From Candidatus Heimdallarchaeota archaeon (GTDB lineage Archaea > Asgardarchaeota > Heimdallarchaeia > JABLTI01): DNA of 33,078 nt. Below the pieces are notes generated by a model. It saw only the letters and a program-made list of their open reading frames with translations, was not told where the DNA came from and searched no databases. The stretch's first letter is position 1. Each line of letters opens with the position of its first letter. Shown one piece after another: positions 1 to 7,127 of the stretch. The translations under genes were made by a program, and so were the position numbers. The DNA lies in NCBI GenBank assembly GCA_019056785.1, contig DXJV01000027.1:1-33078 (forward strand), in the 5' to 3' direction.

Positions 1-1
1 T

Positions 2-47
2 AGAGTCCTTTTGATGATAAAAAAAGGACTCTCCAAACCTCTTTTTC
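2..47. terminator. Hairpin with T-rich flank, possible terminator of an upstream gene
   Basis: A perfect 11-bp inverted repeat (AGAGTCCTTTT at 2-12 and AAAAGGACTCT at 22-32) encloses a 9-nt loop and is followed by a T-run at 42-46. The gene it would terminate lies left of the window. It could instead be a regulatory hairpin upstream of the histone gene, but it sits before that gene's TATA-like element, so a terminator is the simpler reading. Confidence 0.45.
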
Positions 48-70
48 AAATAAAATCATTTTAAAACCTT

Positions 71-86
71 GAAAAAACTTATAAGG
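71..86 (+). promoter_or_regulatory. BRE/TATA-like promoter of the histone gene
   Basis: The sequence GAAAAAACTTATAAGG combines an A-rich BRE-like stretch with a TATA element about 38 nt before the histone ATG, which would give a short leader. Near-identical elements precede the NuoD-like gene (18430) and the small GTPase gene (23791). Confidence 0.5.
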
Positions 87-118
87 AACTACTGACCTTT
101 TTTCCTAGTTGATTAACC

Positions 119-355
119 ATGAGCACTAAAAAGACAGAAAAACAACTACCTTTAGCACCTATAGAAAAGATGATGAAAGAAACAACAAACATGCGTATTA
201 GCTTGAGTGGTTCCGAGATGATGCGGGAACTCTTAAGTGAATTCCTCCGTGAAGTGGCAAAATATGCTGCTGACCTGGCCGAGTTTGCGGGAAGGATTAC
301 AATTAAAGATCGAGATGTTCTTCTTGCATACAAAAAAATTCGCGGGAAACAATGA
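119..355 (+). CDS. Archaeal histone-fold protein
   Basis: This 78-aa protein has the length and layout of an archaeal histone. A short polar N-terminal extension (about residues 1-11, lysine-containing) is followed by the helix-loop-helix core. The start LPLAPIEKMMKE resembles the canonical helix 1 (PxAPxxRxxK). MRISLSGSEMMRELL begins the long central helix. The end contains RITIKDRDVLLAYKKI, resembling the canonical loop 2/helix 3 in which an Arg-Thr/Ile pair and an RDV-like motif contact DNA and pair subunits. Known family members form dimers and stacked multimers that wrap DNA. The N-terminal tail is slightly longer than in minimal histones such as HMfB, but much shorter than eukaryotic tails. 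It is single and appears monocistronic, with its own TATA-like element and a 111-nt gap to the next gene. Confidence 0.85.
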   Translation: MSTKKTEKQLPLAPIEKMMKETTNMRISLSGSEMMRELLSEFLREVAKYAADLAEFAGRITIKDRDVLLAYKKIRGKQ

Positions 356-423
356 GCCACACTTTTCTTTTTCATCAGCTTTTGTAAGGATACGAATTTT
401 TTTATAGCACTGAAAGAAAAGCG

Positions 424-459
424 ACTAATATATATAGCAAAACGATTGTAACGAAAGGA
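424..459 (+). promoter_or_regulatory. TATA-like element and ribosome binding site of the 467 gene
   Basis: A TATATATA core at 428-435 lies about 35 nt before the ATG at 467. AAAGGA at 454-459 gives 7-nt spacing to that ATG, supporting the start. Confidence 0.45.
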
Positions 460-466
460 ATTGTAA

Positions 467-2083
467 ATGACTCGAGAGATCACTTATGAAGATTTAGTGC
501 GAATTTTTGGCCCCGATTTCATTCCCGCGGAAATCGATAGAAAGATCCTAATGAAACACTTCAATATTGTTGTTAACCGCATTATTGGAAAACGAACTGT
601 TGAAAAAATCAAAGAAGCATTGTTATTAGCAATAGAAACAGCGAAAACCGAACAACAAAGAGAAAGAGGGAAGGTGCTTGACTCGCCGGTTGACCGATTA
701 AGCCCCACAATAAGTGTCAAACCAATAACGTTTTCTAAACAGCAAGAAGCTGCTGTGAGGAAAGAGCCCGAGAGCAAGGGAAAAGAGAAAGAGGATAAAT
801 ATGGTTTAAACTCCATTCGAAAGGGATTAGTAACTCAGCGACTAGCTAAGAGTGCCATTAAAGAAAGAGAGGAGAAAAAGCCTTCATTCGAGAAGAAGAG
901 CACCCCCCAAAAGAGTTTGGCGGTGGAAAAAGAATCAGCCTTACCATCTGTAGAAGAGCTTACTGTTCTATCCGGAGGGCGACTATCCCGAGACACCATT
1001 GCAAGTTCAGAGCATTCCAAAGTTAAAAGAGAAGTTGCCATACGAGAGTATAAAGCGGTAGATGAAAGTAGAAGTGTTCGATGGGGGAAAGAAAGCGTTG
1101 TAAATGGCAAGGGGCAATTGCAAGAAATAAATCAACCGGCATATATCTTCCATTCTGATCTCTGGCAGCTTGAGCGTGCTCGCGAACCAAATCCTGCCCT
1201 ACAATGTGGCATTCTTTCACATGTAATTTTAGATATGGTTGCCAACAACATTAATGTGGTAATGCTTGAGGAGGAGAGTGAACCCTTCTTTGTTGTTGAG
1301 GGGCAAGGTCTCCTTTACTCCAAGGACACTTTAAAGGACAAAGTGAAAATTCAAGAGATCATTCATCTCATGCTCATTTCTTGTGAGGCATGGCAAATTG
1401 CTTTAAAACGACCCGAAGCACTTCTAAAAGGGCGAGATGCTTATGGACATGAACGTTTGCACCAGATCGATATGACTAGTGTTATCCCCCTTACAGAGAT
1501 CCGACAAGAGATTGCGAAGCTTGATAGCGAATTTAAAAAACATTTTGATAAACCAGACACTATTATAACCAAAGCCTTTCGGATTCTTCAAAATCATCGA
1601 AAAAACATCATTTGGACCTGTGGTGCACCGATTATTGGCAATCTTCGCATGGCAATGAAAGAACATCGAAGAGCACTGCAAAAAGATGACTATTCAGTGA
1701 ATATCGTTGTAGTGGGAACAAAAGAAGCACTTCATCCAGTCCAAGTGAAATATAACCTCTCAGGAGATTTAACGATTAATGAATTATATCCCGGCTATTG
1801 CAAAAGGCATTCAATTCTCACTAAAAAAATGCTTCGCAATATTTTTGGGAGCATTCCAGTTATCTATGGTAGTAAGAATAATTCAGAAGATGACCTGCCA
1901 AAAATTGCTCATGCAGTCCGTCAGAGAGTCGCTTATAGCGCTCAGGAGAATCTCTTTGACCCCAGTTATATTCGAGGAAACCCCAGTGATGTGGTACCTA
2001 TAAGTAAGCTGGACATTATTCTACCACCGAAAGATGTTGAAATTGAGAGAAAATTAGAACGAGCGGGTTTCATATTGGACTAA
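467..2083 (+). CDS. Unknown three-part protein, 538 aa
   Basis: I do not recognise this protein. Three regions are visible. Residues 1-65 look helical and folded (contains FGPDFIPAEIDRKILMKHF). Residues about 66-220 are rich in Lys, Glu, Ser and Arg and look disordered. Residues about 225-538 form a larger alpha/beta region with hydrophobic strands such as NINVVMLEEE, NIIWTCGAPIIGN and YSVNIVVVGTKEA. No signal peptide or membrane segment is seen, so it is probably cytoplasmic. The C-terminal part has isolated His and Cys residues but no recognisable catalytic signature. An AAAGGA ribosome binding site fixes the ATG. It lies 49 nt upstream of tiaS on the same strand, so co-transcription is possible. 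It is probably lineage-specific. Confidence 0.75.
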   Translation: MTREITYEDLVRIFGPDFIPAEIDRKILMKHFNIVVNRIIGKRTVEKIKEALLLAIETAKTEQQRERGKVLDSPVDRLSPTISVKPITFSKQQEAAVRKEPESKGKEKEDKYGLNSIRKGLVTQRLAKSAIKEREEKKPSFEKKSTPQKSLAVEKESALPSVEELTVLSGGRLSRDTIASSEHSKVKREVAIREYKAVDESRSVRWGKESVVNGKGQLQEINQPAYIFHSDLWQLERAREPNPALQCGILSHVILDMVANNINVVMLEEESEPFFVVEGQGLLYSKDTLKDKVKIQEIIHLMLISCEAWQIALKRPEALLKGRDAYGHERLHQIDMTSVIPLTEIRQEIAKLDSEFKKHFDKPDTIITKAFRILQNHRKNIIWTCGAPIIGNLRMAMKEHRRALQKDDYSVNIVVVGTKEALHPVQVKYNLSGDLTINELYPGYCKRHSILTKKMLRNIFGSIPVIYGSKNNSEDDLPKIAHAVRQRVAYSAQENLFDPSYIRGNPSDVVPISKLDIILPPKDVEIERKLERAGFILD

Positions 2084-2119
2084 AATTTAATGAAAGAGCT
2101 TTTGTATTGGAGAAAGCCA

Positions 2120-2132
2120 GAGGAACATCCTC
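2120..2132 (+). promoter_or_regulatory. Hairpin containing the Shine-Dalgarno of tiaS
   Basis: GAGGA at 2120-2124 and TCCTC at 2128-2132 are a perfect inverted repeat separated by ACA, directly abutting the ATG at 2133. The 5' arm is the only good Shine-Dalgarno-like sequence close to that start, so the repeat could hide it in mRNA. With a 3-nt loop and 5 pairs it is small, and its effect is inferred. Confidence 0.35.
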
Positions 2133-3491
2133 ATGAAAAAAGTGCTGCATATTGGTATCGATGACACAGATTCGCTAAAAGGCTCTTGTACAACACATCT
2201 TGCTACAACAATTGTTACTGAAATAGCTGGATATGTTTCTTTTCTCGACCTTCCCAATCTGATCAGATTAAACCCCAACATCCCCTATAAAACTCGAGGA
2301 AACGGCGCAGTGGCAATCCGTATAATTGGCGAACAAAAGGATTTACAAGAATGTAAAGAAATAACAATTAAAACAACTGAAAAACTGGCACGATTTGAAG
2401 ATGAAAATACCAACCCAGGAATTGCTTTTTTAATGGGGGAAATTTCTGGCAAGCTCAAAGCTTTTTCCAAACAAGCGTTATGGGATGTCTTAAGTATAGC
2501 ACAAGCAGAAATGTTTCAAGAAAATGCAAAGATCGACCTTCTAAAATATGGAAATGGCCGGGGGATTATTGGCGCATTAGCAGCCATTGGAAACCTTTTG
2601 GAGGAGGATTTTACTTACGAACATCTGAGTTATCGGCATCCTAAAAATTATGGGACAAAGAGAGCCATTGATGAGCAGAGTGTATATAAGGCAGATAAAG
2701 CAACGCCCCTAACGTTTAATAACATCGATTATGAGTACAACTCTGTTTTAATCACCCCTCGCGGTGCAGACCCGGTTTTTAGCGGCATTCGTGGCGAAAC
2801 AGTGAAAGAAGTTCTTGCTGCTTGGGAACTTCTTGAGCCGTTAGAACCTATTGTTATGCAAATGGTTTTTAGAACAAACCAACACACCAATCAGCACTTG
2901 TTCAAACGATTTAAGATAAATCAGTTAAAGGCACATCAAGCAATCATTACCTCAGGTGTTGTATCGAGAAAGCCACGGTACATTCCAGGAAGGCACCTCA
3001 TTTTTTCGCTAAAAGATGAAACAGGGGAGATAGATTGTGCAGCTTATGAGCCCACCAAACGCTTTCGGAATATCATGAATCAACTATTAGTTGGTGATGA
3101 ACTCGAGGTTTCTGGTGGAGTGCGACCGACCGCTGACAAACATCCTCTGACAATCAATCTCGAGAGAGTAAGAATCATAAAATTGATTGAAGATTTTAAA
3201 AAGGAAAATCCTTTTTGTGATCAATGTGGAGCAAGATTAAAGTCAGCTGGAAAAAATAAAGGGTTTAAATGTTTTAAATGTTCGGCAGTTTATCGCAATA
3301 AAAAAGTCATCCAAACAGAGCGCCCCAGAAAGATAACTATAGGTGAATATATTCCACCGGCAATTGCTCATAGACACTTAACTAAACCGCAAGTGCGAAT
3401 GGGAAGAGACAATACAGGAACACAATTGAGCGAGCGGGAAACTAATGCTTTATTAGCCAAACTGATAGAGTTTAATAGAGCAAATAATTAA
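2133..3491 (+). CDS. tiaS: tRNA(Ile2) 2-agmatinylcytidine synthetase TiaS
   Basis: TiaS uses ATP and agmatine to convert C34 of the CAU anticodon of tRNA-Ile2 into agmatidine, so that it reads AUA rather than AUG. It is essential in most archaea. The N-terminus has the family start HIGIDDTDS (Asp-rich motif at residues 7-15) with the CTTHLAT segment after it. The GNGRGIIGALAAIG segment follows at about residues 140-155. An OB-fold region lies at about 270-350 (TSGVVSRKPRYIPGRH onward), then a zinc ribbon with two CxxC pairs (CDQC and CFKC, about 362-382). At 452 aa the length is typical of complete archaeal TiaS. The gene may be co-transcribed with the unknown protein 49 nt upstream. Confidence 0.95.
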   Translation: MKKVLHIGIDDTDSLKGSCTTHLATTIVTEIAGYVSFLDLPNLIRLNPNIPYKTRGNGAVAIRIIGEQKDLQECKEITIKTTEKLARFEDENTNPGIAFLMGEISGKLKAFSKQALWDVLSIAQAEMFQENAKIDLLKYGNGRGIIGALAAIGNLLEEDFTYEHLSYRHPKNYGTKRAIDEQSVYKADKATPLTFNNIDYEYNSVLITPRGADPVFSGIRGETVKEVLAAWELLEPLEPIVMQMVFRTNQHTNQHLFKRFKINQLKAHQAIITSGVVSRKPRYIPGRHLIFSLKDETGEIDCAAYEPTKRFRNIMNQLLVGDELEVSGGVRPTADKHPLTINLERVRIIKLIEDFKKENPFCDQCGARLKSAGKNKGFKCFKCSAVYRNKKVIQTERPRKITIGEYIPPAIAHRHLTKPQVRMGRDNTGTQLSERETNALLAKLIEFNRANN

Positions 3492-3603
3492 AAAACGCTA
3501 GCCGAGTAATTTTCTGGCTTCACTTATTTTAACACAAAGTTTTTAATGCCTTTCAAGTGAAAGTCTCATAGAAAAACAGCACTCTATTGGAGGATAAAAA
3601 CGA

Positions 3604-4044
3604 ATGATAACAATCGATGAATATGAATTTGACGAGACTCTGTATTATTTTACCGGTGGTGACGGGCATATTTGGTTGAAAAAACTTGAAGACGGCAATG
3701 TCCTTGTCGGTTTTGATGATTTTGGACAAAAACTCGCAGGTAAGATTCTGTTTGTTCGAACTATTCCCGCTGGAAAAACACGCCCAAAAGGAAAGAGTCT
3801 TGGAACCATTGAAACAGGAAAGTATGTTGGTGCACTTCGTTGCCCCGTAACTGGAACGATTGTCGAGATCAATCCGAAATTAAAAGAGAATCCGAGTATA
3901 ATAAATGAAGACCCTTACAATGAAGGATGGATTGCTAAAATCAAACCAGACAATTTAGAAGAGGAATTGAAAACAGATTTCGTCTATGGGGAAGAAGCAC
4001 TGCGGGAATGGATCGCAAAAGAAATCGCAGAACATAAGAAATAA
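3604..4044 (+). CDS. gcvH: Glycine cleavage system H-like lipoyl-carrier protein
   Basis: H proteins carry a lipoyl arm that shuttles the aminomethyl group between P, T and L proteins of glycine cleavage; some act as general lipoate carriers. Family signatures are seen: GHIWLKKLEDGNVLVGFDDF (residues 21-40, the HxW...vGit..a region), the lipoylation loop IETGKYVG with the candidate modified lysine K73, PVTGTIVEIN at 81-90, and NEDPYNEGWIAKI at 101-113. The 146-aa length is close to the usual 125-135 aa, with a short acidic/charged C-terminal extension. GGAGG at 3589-3593 supports the ATG. No P, T or L protein or lipoate ligase gene is nearby, so its role in glycine cleavage rather than lipoate handling is not settled here. 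The gene symbol is given for family membership. Confidence 0.85.
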   Translation: MITIDEYEFDETLYYFTGGDGHIWLKKLEDGNVLVGFDDFGQKLAGKILFVRTIPAGKTRPKGKSLGTIETGKYVGALRCPVTGTIVEINPKLKENPSIINEDPYNEGWIAKIKPDNLEEELKTDFVYGEEALREWIAKEIAEHKK

Positions 4045-4057
4045 TTTTTTTTAGCAA

Positions 4058-4091
4058 AAGGAATGCTCCTTCGTTTATTCTTTTTCTTTTT
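4058..4091 (+). terminator. Terminator after the gcvH-like gene
   Basis: A short inverted repeat (AAGGA 4058-4062, TCCTT 4067-4071) is followed by a T-rich tract to 4091, typical of archaeal U-rich termination. It lies in the convergent gap with the ThiS/MoaD-like gene. Confidence 0.45.
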
Positions 4092-4145
4092 AACAACTAA
4101 GATGGATAATTGGTTTTTCTCACTAAAAGAAAGGCGAAAAATCCC

Positions 4146-4364
4146 TCAACCGCCGGCAACAATTTGGGTAATAATTACTTCATCATCCTTTGTTACAAGC
4201 TGATCCTTTGATGCCGCTCGTTCGTTAATGATTATAGCAATAAGATTAGTGGGGACATTACTAAAATCGATAAGTTCACTCAATTTTTTCTCCCCTTCAA
4301 ATTGAAATTCTTTTTCCTTAAATCCTAAAAGTTTCTCAGCAAAACCAATAGCTCGTACTTTCAT
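4146..4364 (-). CDS. ThiS/MoaD-like ubiquitin-fold sulfur carrier
   Basis: This 72-aa protein ends in the free di-glycine needed for adenylation and thiocarboxylation (VIITQIVAGG). Its size and pattern fit a beta-grasp sulfur carrier: an N-terminal strand KVRAIGFAEKLLGF, a central helix (LSELIDF), a strand IAIIINERAA, and the closing DDEVIITQIVAGG. Such proteins deliver sulfur for molybdopterin (MoaD), thiamine (ThiS) or tRNA thiolation, or act as archaeal ubiquitin-like modifiers (SAMP/Urm1). No E1-like, MoaE or thiamine gene is adjacent, so the pathway cannot be chosen. It is transcribed away from pyrF, with which it shares a 156-nt intergenic region. Confidence 0.8.
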   Translation of the reverse strand: MKVRAIGFAEKLLGFKEKEFQFEGEKKLSELIDFSNVPTNLIAIIINERAASKDQLVTKDDEVIITQIVAGG

Positions 4365-4520
4365 CTTACGTCATTCTTTTTTGAGGAGTGCGAGCAATTA
4401 AAGATTCTGATTTGTAAAATGAAAGACAATATATCAACCGAAGAAATGCTCTAATAAGGGTACTAAGGAAAATTAAAAAAGAAGAAAAGAAAAACATCTC
4501 CAAAGGAGTAAACAGTAAAA

Positions 4521-5357
4521 ATGGCTGCGAATTATCAACGCGATTTCTTAAGAAAGTATGAAAAAGCCAAAGAAGAAAAAAATTCGATCCTTTGCGCAGG
4601 TTTTGACCCGGCAATCCCTGGACAACGGAAAGAGAATGTTGTTCCAGCAAAATTTCTCGAAAAGAAAACGCTGGAAGAGGGCATTCTTAGTTTCTTTGAA
4701 GAATTTCTCGAACGGGTGCAAGACTACTGTTGCGCAATAAAGCCAAACAATCAATATCTGTTCTATTTAAGTTTAAATGCTTATCAAAAATTGAATAGAA
4801 AAATCCATGACTATGGATTGGTCTCTATTCTCGACCAAAAAATAGGCGATATAGGTTCAACAAATGATGCGGGGTTTTATTGGATGAAAAAGATGGGATT
4901 CGATGCTGTCACTCACTCGCCTTTTGCAGGCAATATTAAGGAGAGTATCACCGCTGCCCATGCTGCAGGCTTGGGATTAATCACGCTTACTTTAATGTCC
5001 AATCCAGATGCCATCTATTTCATGAAAGAAGCCACACTCGAAGGGTTAAAGGGGTATGAATTCATTGCCAAGAAAGTTGGGGAATACCAAGGCGATGGTG
5101 TGGTTGTTGGAGCAACAGGACATGTCACAAAAGAGGACATTAGTACTATCAGGAAACTCGCCGGAGATGAAACTATAATGCTAGTCCCGGGAATTGGAAA
5201 ACAACAAGGTGACCTCGAAAAAATCATCAATTTTGGGGGGACAAACATCCTTCTAAATGTTAGTAGAGCGATCATGTATGCCAAGGATATTGGAAAGGCT
5301 GCAGAAACATATAACCAGAAATTCAATGAAGTTCGAAAAAGAAAGAAAGAAAAGTAA
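4521..5357 (+). CDS. pyrF: Orotidine 5'-phosphate decarboxylase
   Basis: The enzyme decarboxylates OMP to UMP in the last step of de novo pyrimidine synthesis. The catalytic Asp-Lys-Asp array is seen in LDQKIGDIGSTN (D105, K107 and D110, with T114 and N115 following). Substrate-binding segments include AGFDP near residue 26-30, CAIKPN with K74 before it, and the C-terminal phosphate-binding VPGIGKQQGDLEKII region. The 278-aa length and the AGFDP.../KPN pattern are of the longer (PyrF type 2) subfamily rather than the compact 210-aa archaeal form. AAAGGAG at 4502-4508 precedes the ATG by 12 nt. It ends 11 nt before the convergent 521-aa gene. No other pyr genes are in the window. Confidence 0.92.
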   Translation: MAANYQRDFLRKYEKAKEEKNSILCAGFDPAIPGQRKENVVPAKFLEKKTLEEGILSFFEEFLERVQDYCCAIKPNNQYLFYLSLNAYQKLNRKIHDYGLVSILDQKIGDIGSTNDAGFYWMKKMGFDAVTHSPFAGNIKESITAAHAAGLGLITLTLMSNPDAIYFMKEATLEGLKGYEFIAKKVGEYQGDGVVVGATGHVTKEDISTIRKLAGDETIMLVPGIGKQQGDLEKIINFGGTNILLNVSRAIMYAKDIGKAAETYNQKFNEVRKRKKEK

Positions 5358-5368
5358 ACAGAAATTGC

Positions 5369-6934
5369 TTAATCTTTTCTAATTGTTTTTCGATAAAGAG
5401 CAACATGAGAAAATGGCAATGCAATTAAACGACTATTTCTTGCCGCGAGTTTTGGAGCAATTTCTGCAGTGTATTTTTTATCATTGACTTGTATTGTTAT
5501 TGGATTTGGTTGCCGCGCCAAGGTACCGGACATAACAAAGGAAATGCTAAAATCGCCTGAAAGAGACCATTGCATTTTTGAGGTATTTTCTGGTTTTCGT
5601 TCAGAAGGATAGAATTCACTTGCACTTAATCCTGGTTCAATTTCATTTAAAAGCAAGCAAGGAACAGGTGTTGAAACTTCTATCGTACAAATATAGAGAT
5701 TCTCCTGGGGTGTCGCTTCGAGAATTTTAGTTGCTAAAATTGTCTCATCCTCTACAGGAACTTCCAAATTTACTTTCCAGAGAAGAGGAGCAGGTTCAAC
5801 AAAGTATCTTCGCAGGATTTTTGTGCCTGTCTCTACATTAGTGAAAACCTGCTGAAGATTATAACCGTAATCTTGGCCGAAATCGATGAGCTCAACATCC
5901 TCAGGCAAAGAGCTTTCAACAACCTTAAGCTCATTCGGTATCAAATCACGAATAATCAGTTCGTCGAGTGTGACTGGCAAAAGATTGATGACTTCTGAAA
6001 CAGAATATTGAACTACTTTTCCTTCAGCATCTTCCTCTTCTAAAATCGAGTTATAATCCTGAACAATTCGAATTTCTTCTCCTTTGCGGATCATAATTGT
6101 ACGGGGGATTCTCTTTTCAAAAGAATAAAGTATTTTTATTTCGGTCCCAGCTGGGACTGTAGAAATTGTCCAAGAGATTTTCAAGCCATTCTCTAATAAT
6201 TCCTTCTTATACGGGATGTTTTCCGTGCCTGTTATTTTGGCATCCACCAATTTATAGCAAAAAGGAATAATGTCAGTAATGAGAACATTTGTCAAGTCCG
6301 ACTGACTCTCATTCATAAAAGAAGCCACCAAAGCATGTTTTAAGACTTGCTCTGCAGGAAGGATTTCCAAGGCAAGTTTGTCTTTATGGATAGCTCCTCC
6401 TGAATTGGTATATTGAATTGAGCGCGTGACTTTTGTACAAAAGGGTGATTGATGCTCTTCTAAAAGACCATAAAGTTCCTCCTCACTCAACAAATGATCC
6501 GATTTTAAAGCGATTAAGTTTGCTACGACATCACTTTCAATAGACACCAAATCCGATGCTTCGACTTCTTCTATTGTCACACGAGAAATTTTTACAAGTG
6601 CTTGAGAAGCCTGCTTTATCAATTGATAAGCTGTTTCTTCATCAATTTTGATGCCAACTTTGGCGAGATATTCTGCAAACCAAACAGAAAGCCGGCGGTC
6701 GTTGATAGGCAAATTCGTTCGGTTTTGTATGAATAATTTAAGATTCTTAGCGATAGTAAACAGCGAGCGAGCCTTTTGTCGCATAATTTGTTCATTATTT
6801 TCATCATATACTCGGACTACTGCTTCGAGTTGGTTAAAATCATCAAGATTGGCAATCGGGGTGATTGACAATGAGATACTTGCAATTCCCGGGAATTTGA
6901 CAATTTCTGCTTCTTCCTCGTTCTTTTGACTCAT
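5369..6934 (-). CDS. Unknown cytoplasmic protein with tandem beta-sandwich-like repeats
   Basis: I cannot assign a family. The 521-aa protein begins with a beta-rich stretch (IASISLSITPIANLDDF), followed by a helical region at about residues 50-160. Then come two segments resembling each other and DUF11/conserved-repeat beta-sandwich domains. One contains LTNVLITDIIPFCYKL then GLKISWTISTVPAGTEIKI. The other contains LDELIIRDLIPNELKVVESS. A C-terminal beta-rich region ends in basic residues. DUF11-type domains are usually extracellular, but there is no signal peptide or membrane segment here, so the protein looks cytosolic. The ATG at 6934 is preferred over the GTG at 6943 because AAAGGTG (minus strand, 6947-6941) sits at suitable distance from it. 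It stands alone. Confidence 0.7.
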   Translation of the reverse strand: MSQKNEEEAEIVKFPGIASISLSITPIANLDDFNQLEAVVRVYDENNEQIMRQKARSLFTIAKNLKLFIQNRTNLPINDRRLSVWFAEYLAKVGIKIDEETAYQLIKQASQALVKISRVTIEEVEASDLVSIESDVVANLIALKSDHLLSEEELYGLLEEHQSPFCTKVTRSIQYTNSGGAIHKDKLALEILPAEQVLKHALVASFMNESQSDLTNVLITDIIPFCYKLVDAKITGTENIPYKKELLENGLKISWTISTVPAGTEIKILYSFEKRIPRTIMIRKGEEIRIVQDYNSILEEEDAEGKVVQYSVSEVINLLPVTLDELIIRDLIPNELKVVESSLPEDVELIDFGQDYGYNLQQVFTNVETGTKILRRYFVEPAPLLWKVNLEVPVEDETILATKILEATPQENLYICTIEVSTPVPCLLLNEIEPGLSASEFYPSERKPENTSKMQWSLSGDFSISFVMSGTLARQPNPITIQVNDKKYTAEIAPKLAARNSRLIALPFSHVALYRKTIRKD

Positions 6935-6970
6935 TCTAGACACCTTTTTACTCTTTTACACTATCAGATA

Positions 6971-6990
6971 CCTTTTATATTAAATTTAGT
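6971..6990 (-). promoter_or_regulatory. TATA-like promoter of the 521-aa gene
   Basis: On the minus strand the sequence ACTAAATTTAATATAAAAGG has a TATA core about 45 nt upstream of the ATG at 6934, in the 193-nt divergent gap with the FtsX-type permease. Confidence 0.45.
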
Positions 6991-7127
6991 CTTGGGACAA
7001 ATATAGAAGTTTTTTTAGCAAGAAAAGTTACTTTTTTTATCGCTAAGTAGCTTTTCAATTTCAATAGATTAATTTATTAGACTTTACAATTATTATCAAT
7101 TAAAATAATAAAGAATTCGCAGATGGA

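Noticed and set aside
4146..5357. ThiS/MoaD-like gene and pyrF as one functional unit
   Set aside because: They are divergent, have separate pathways and no shared overlap; adjacency seems incidental.
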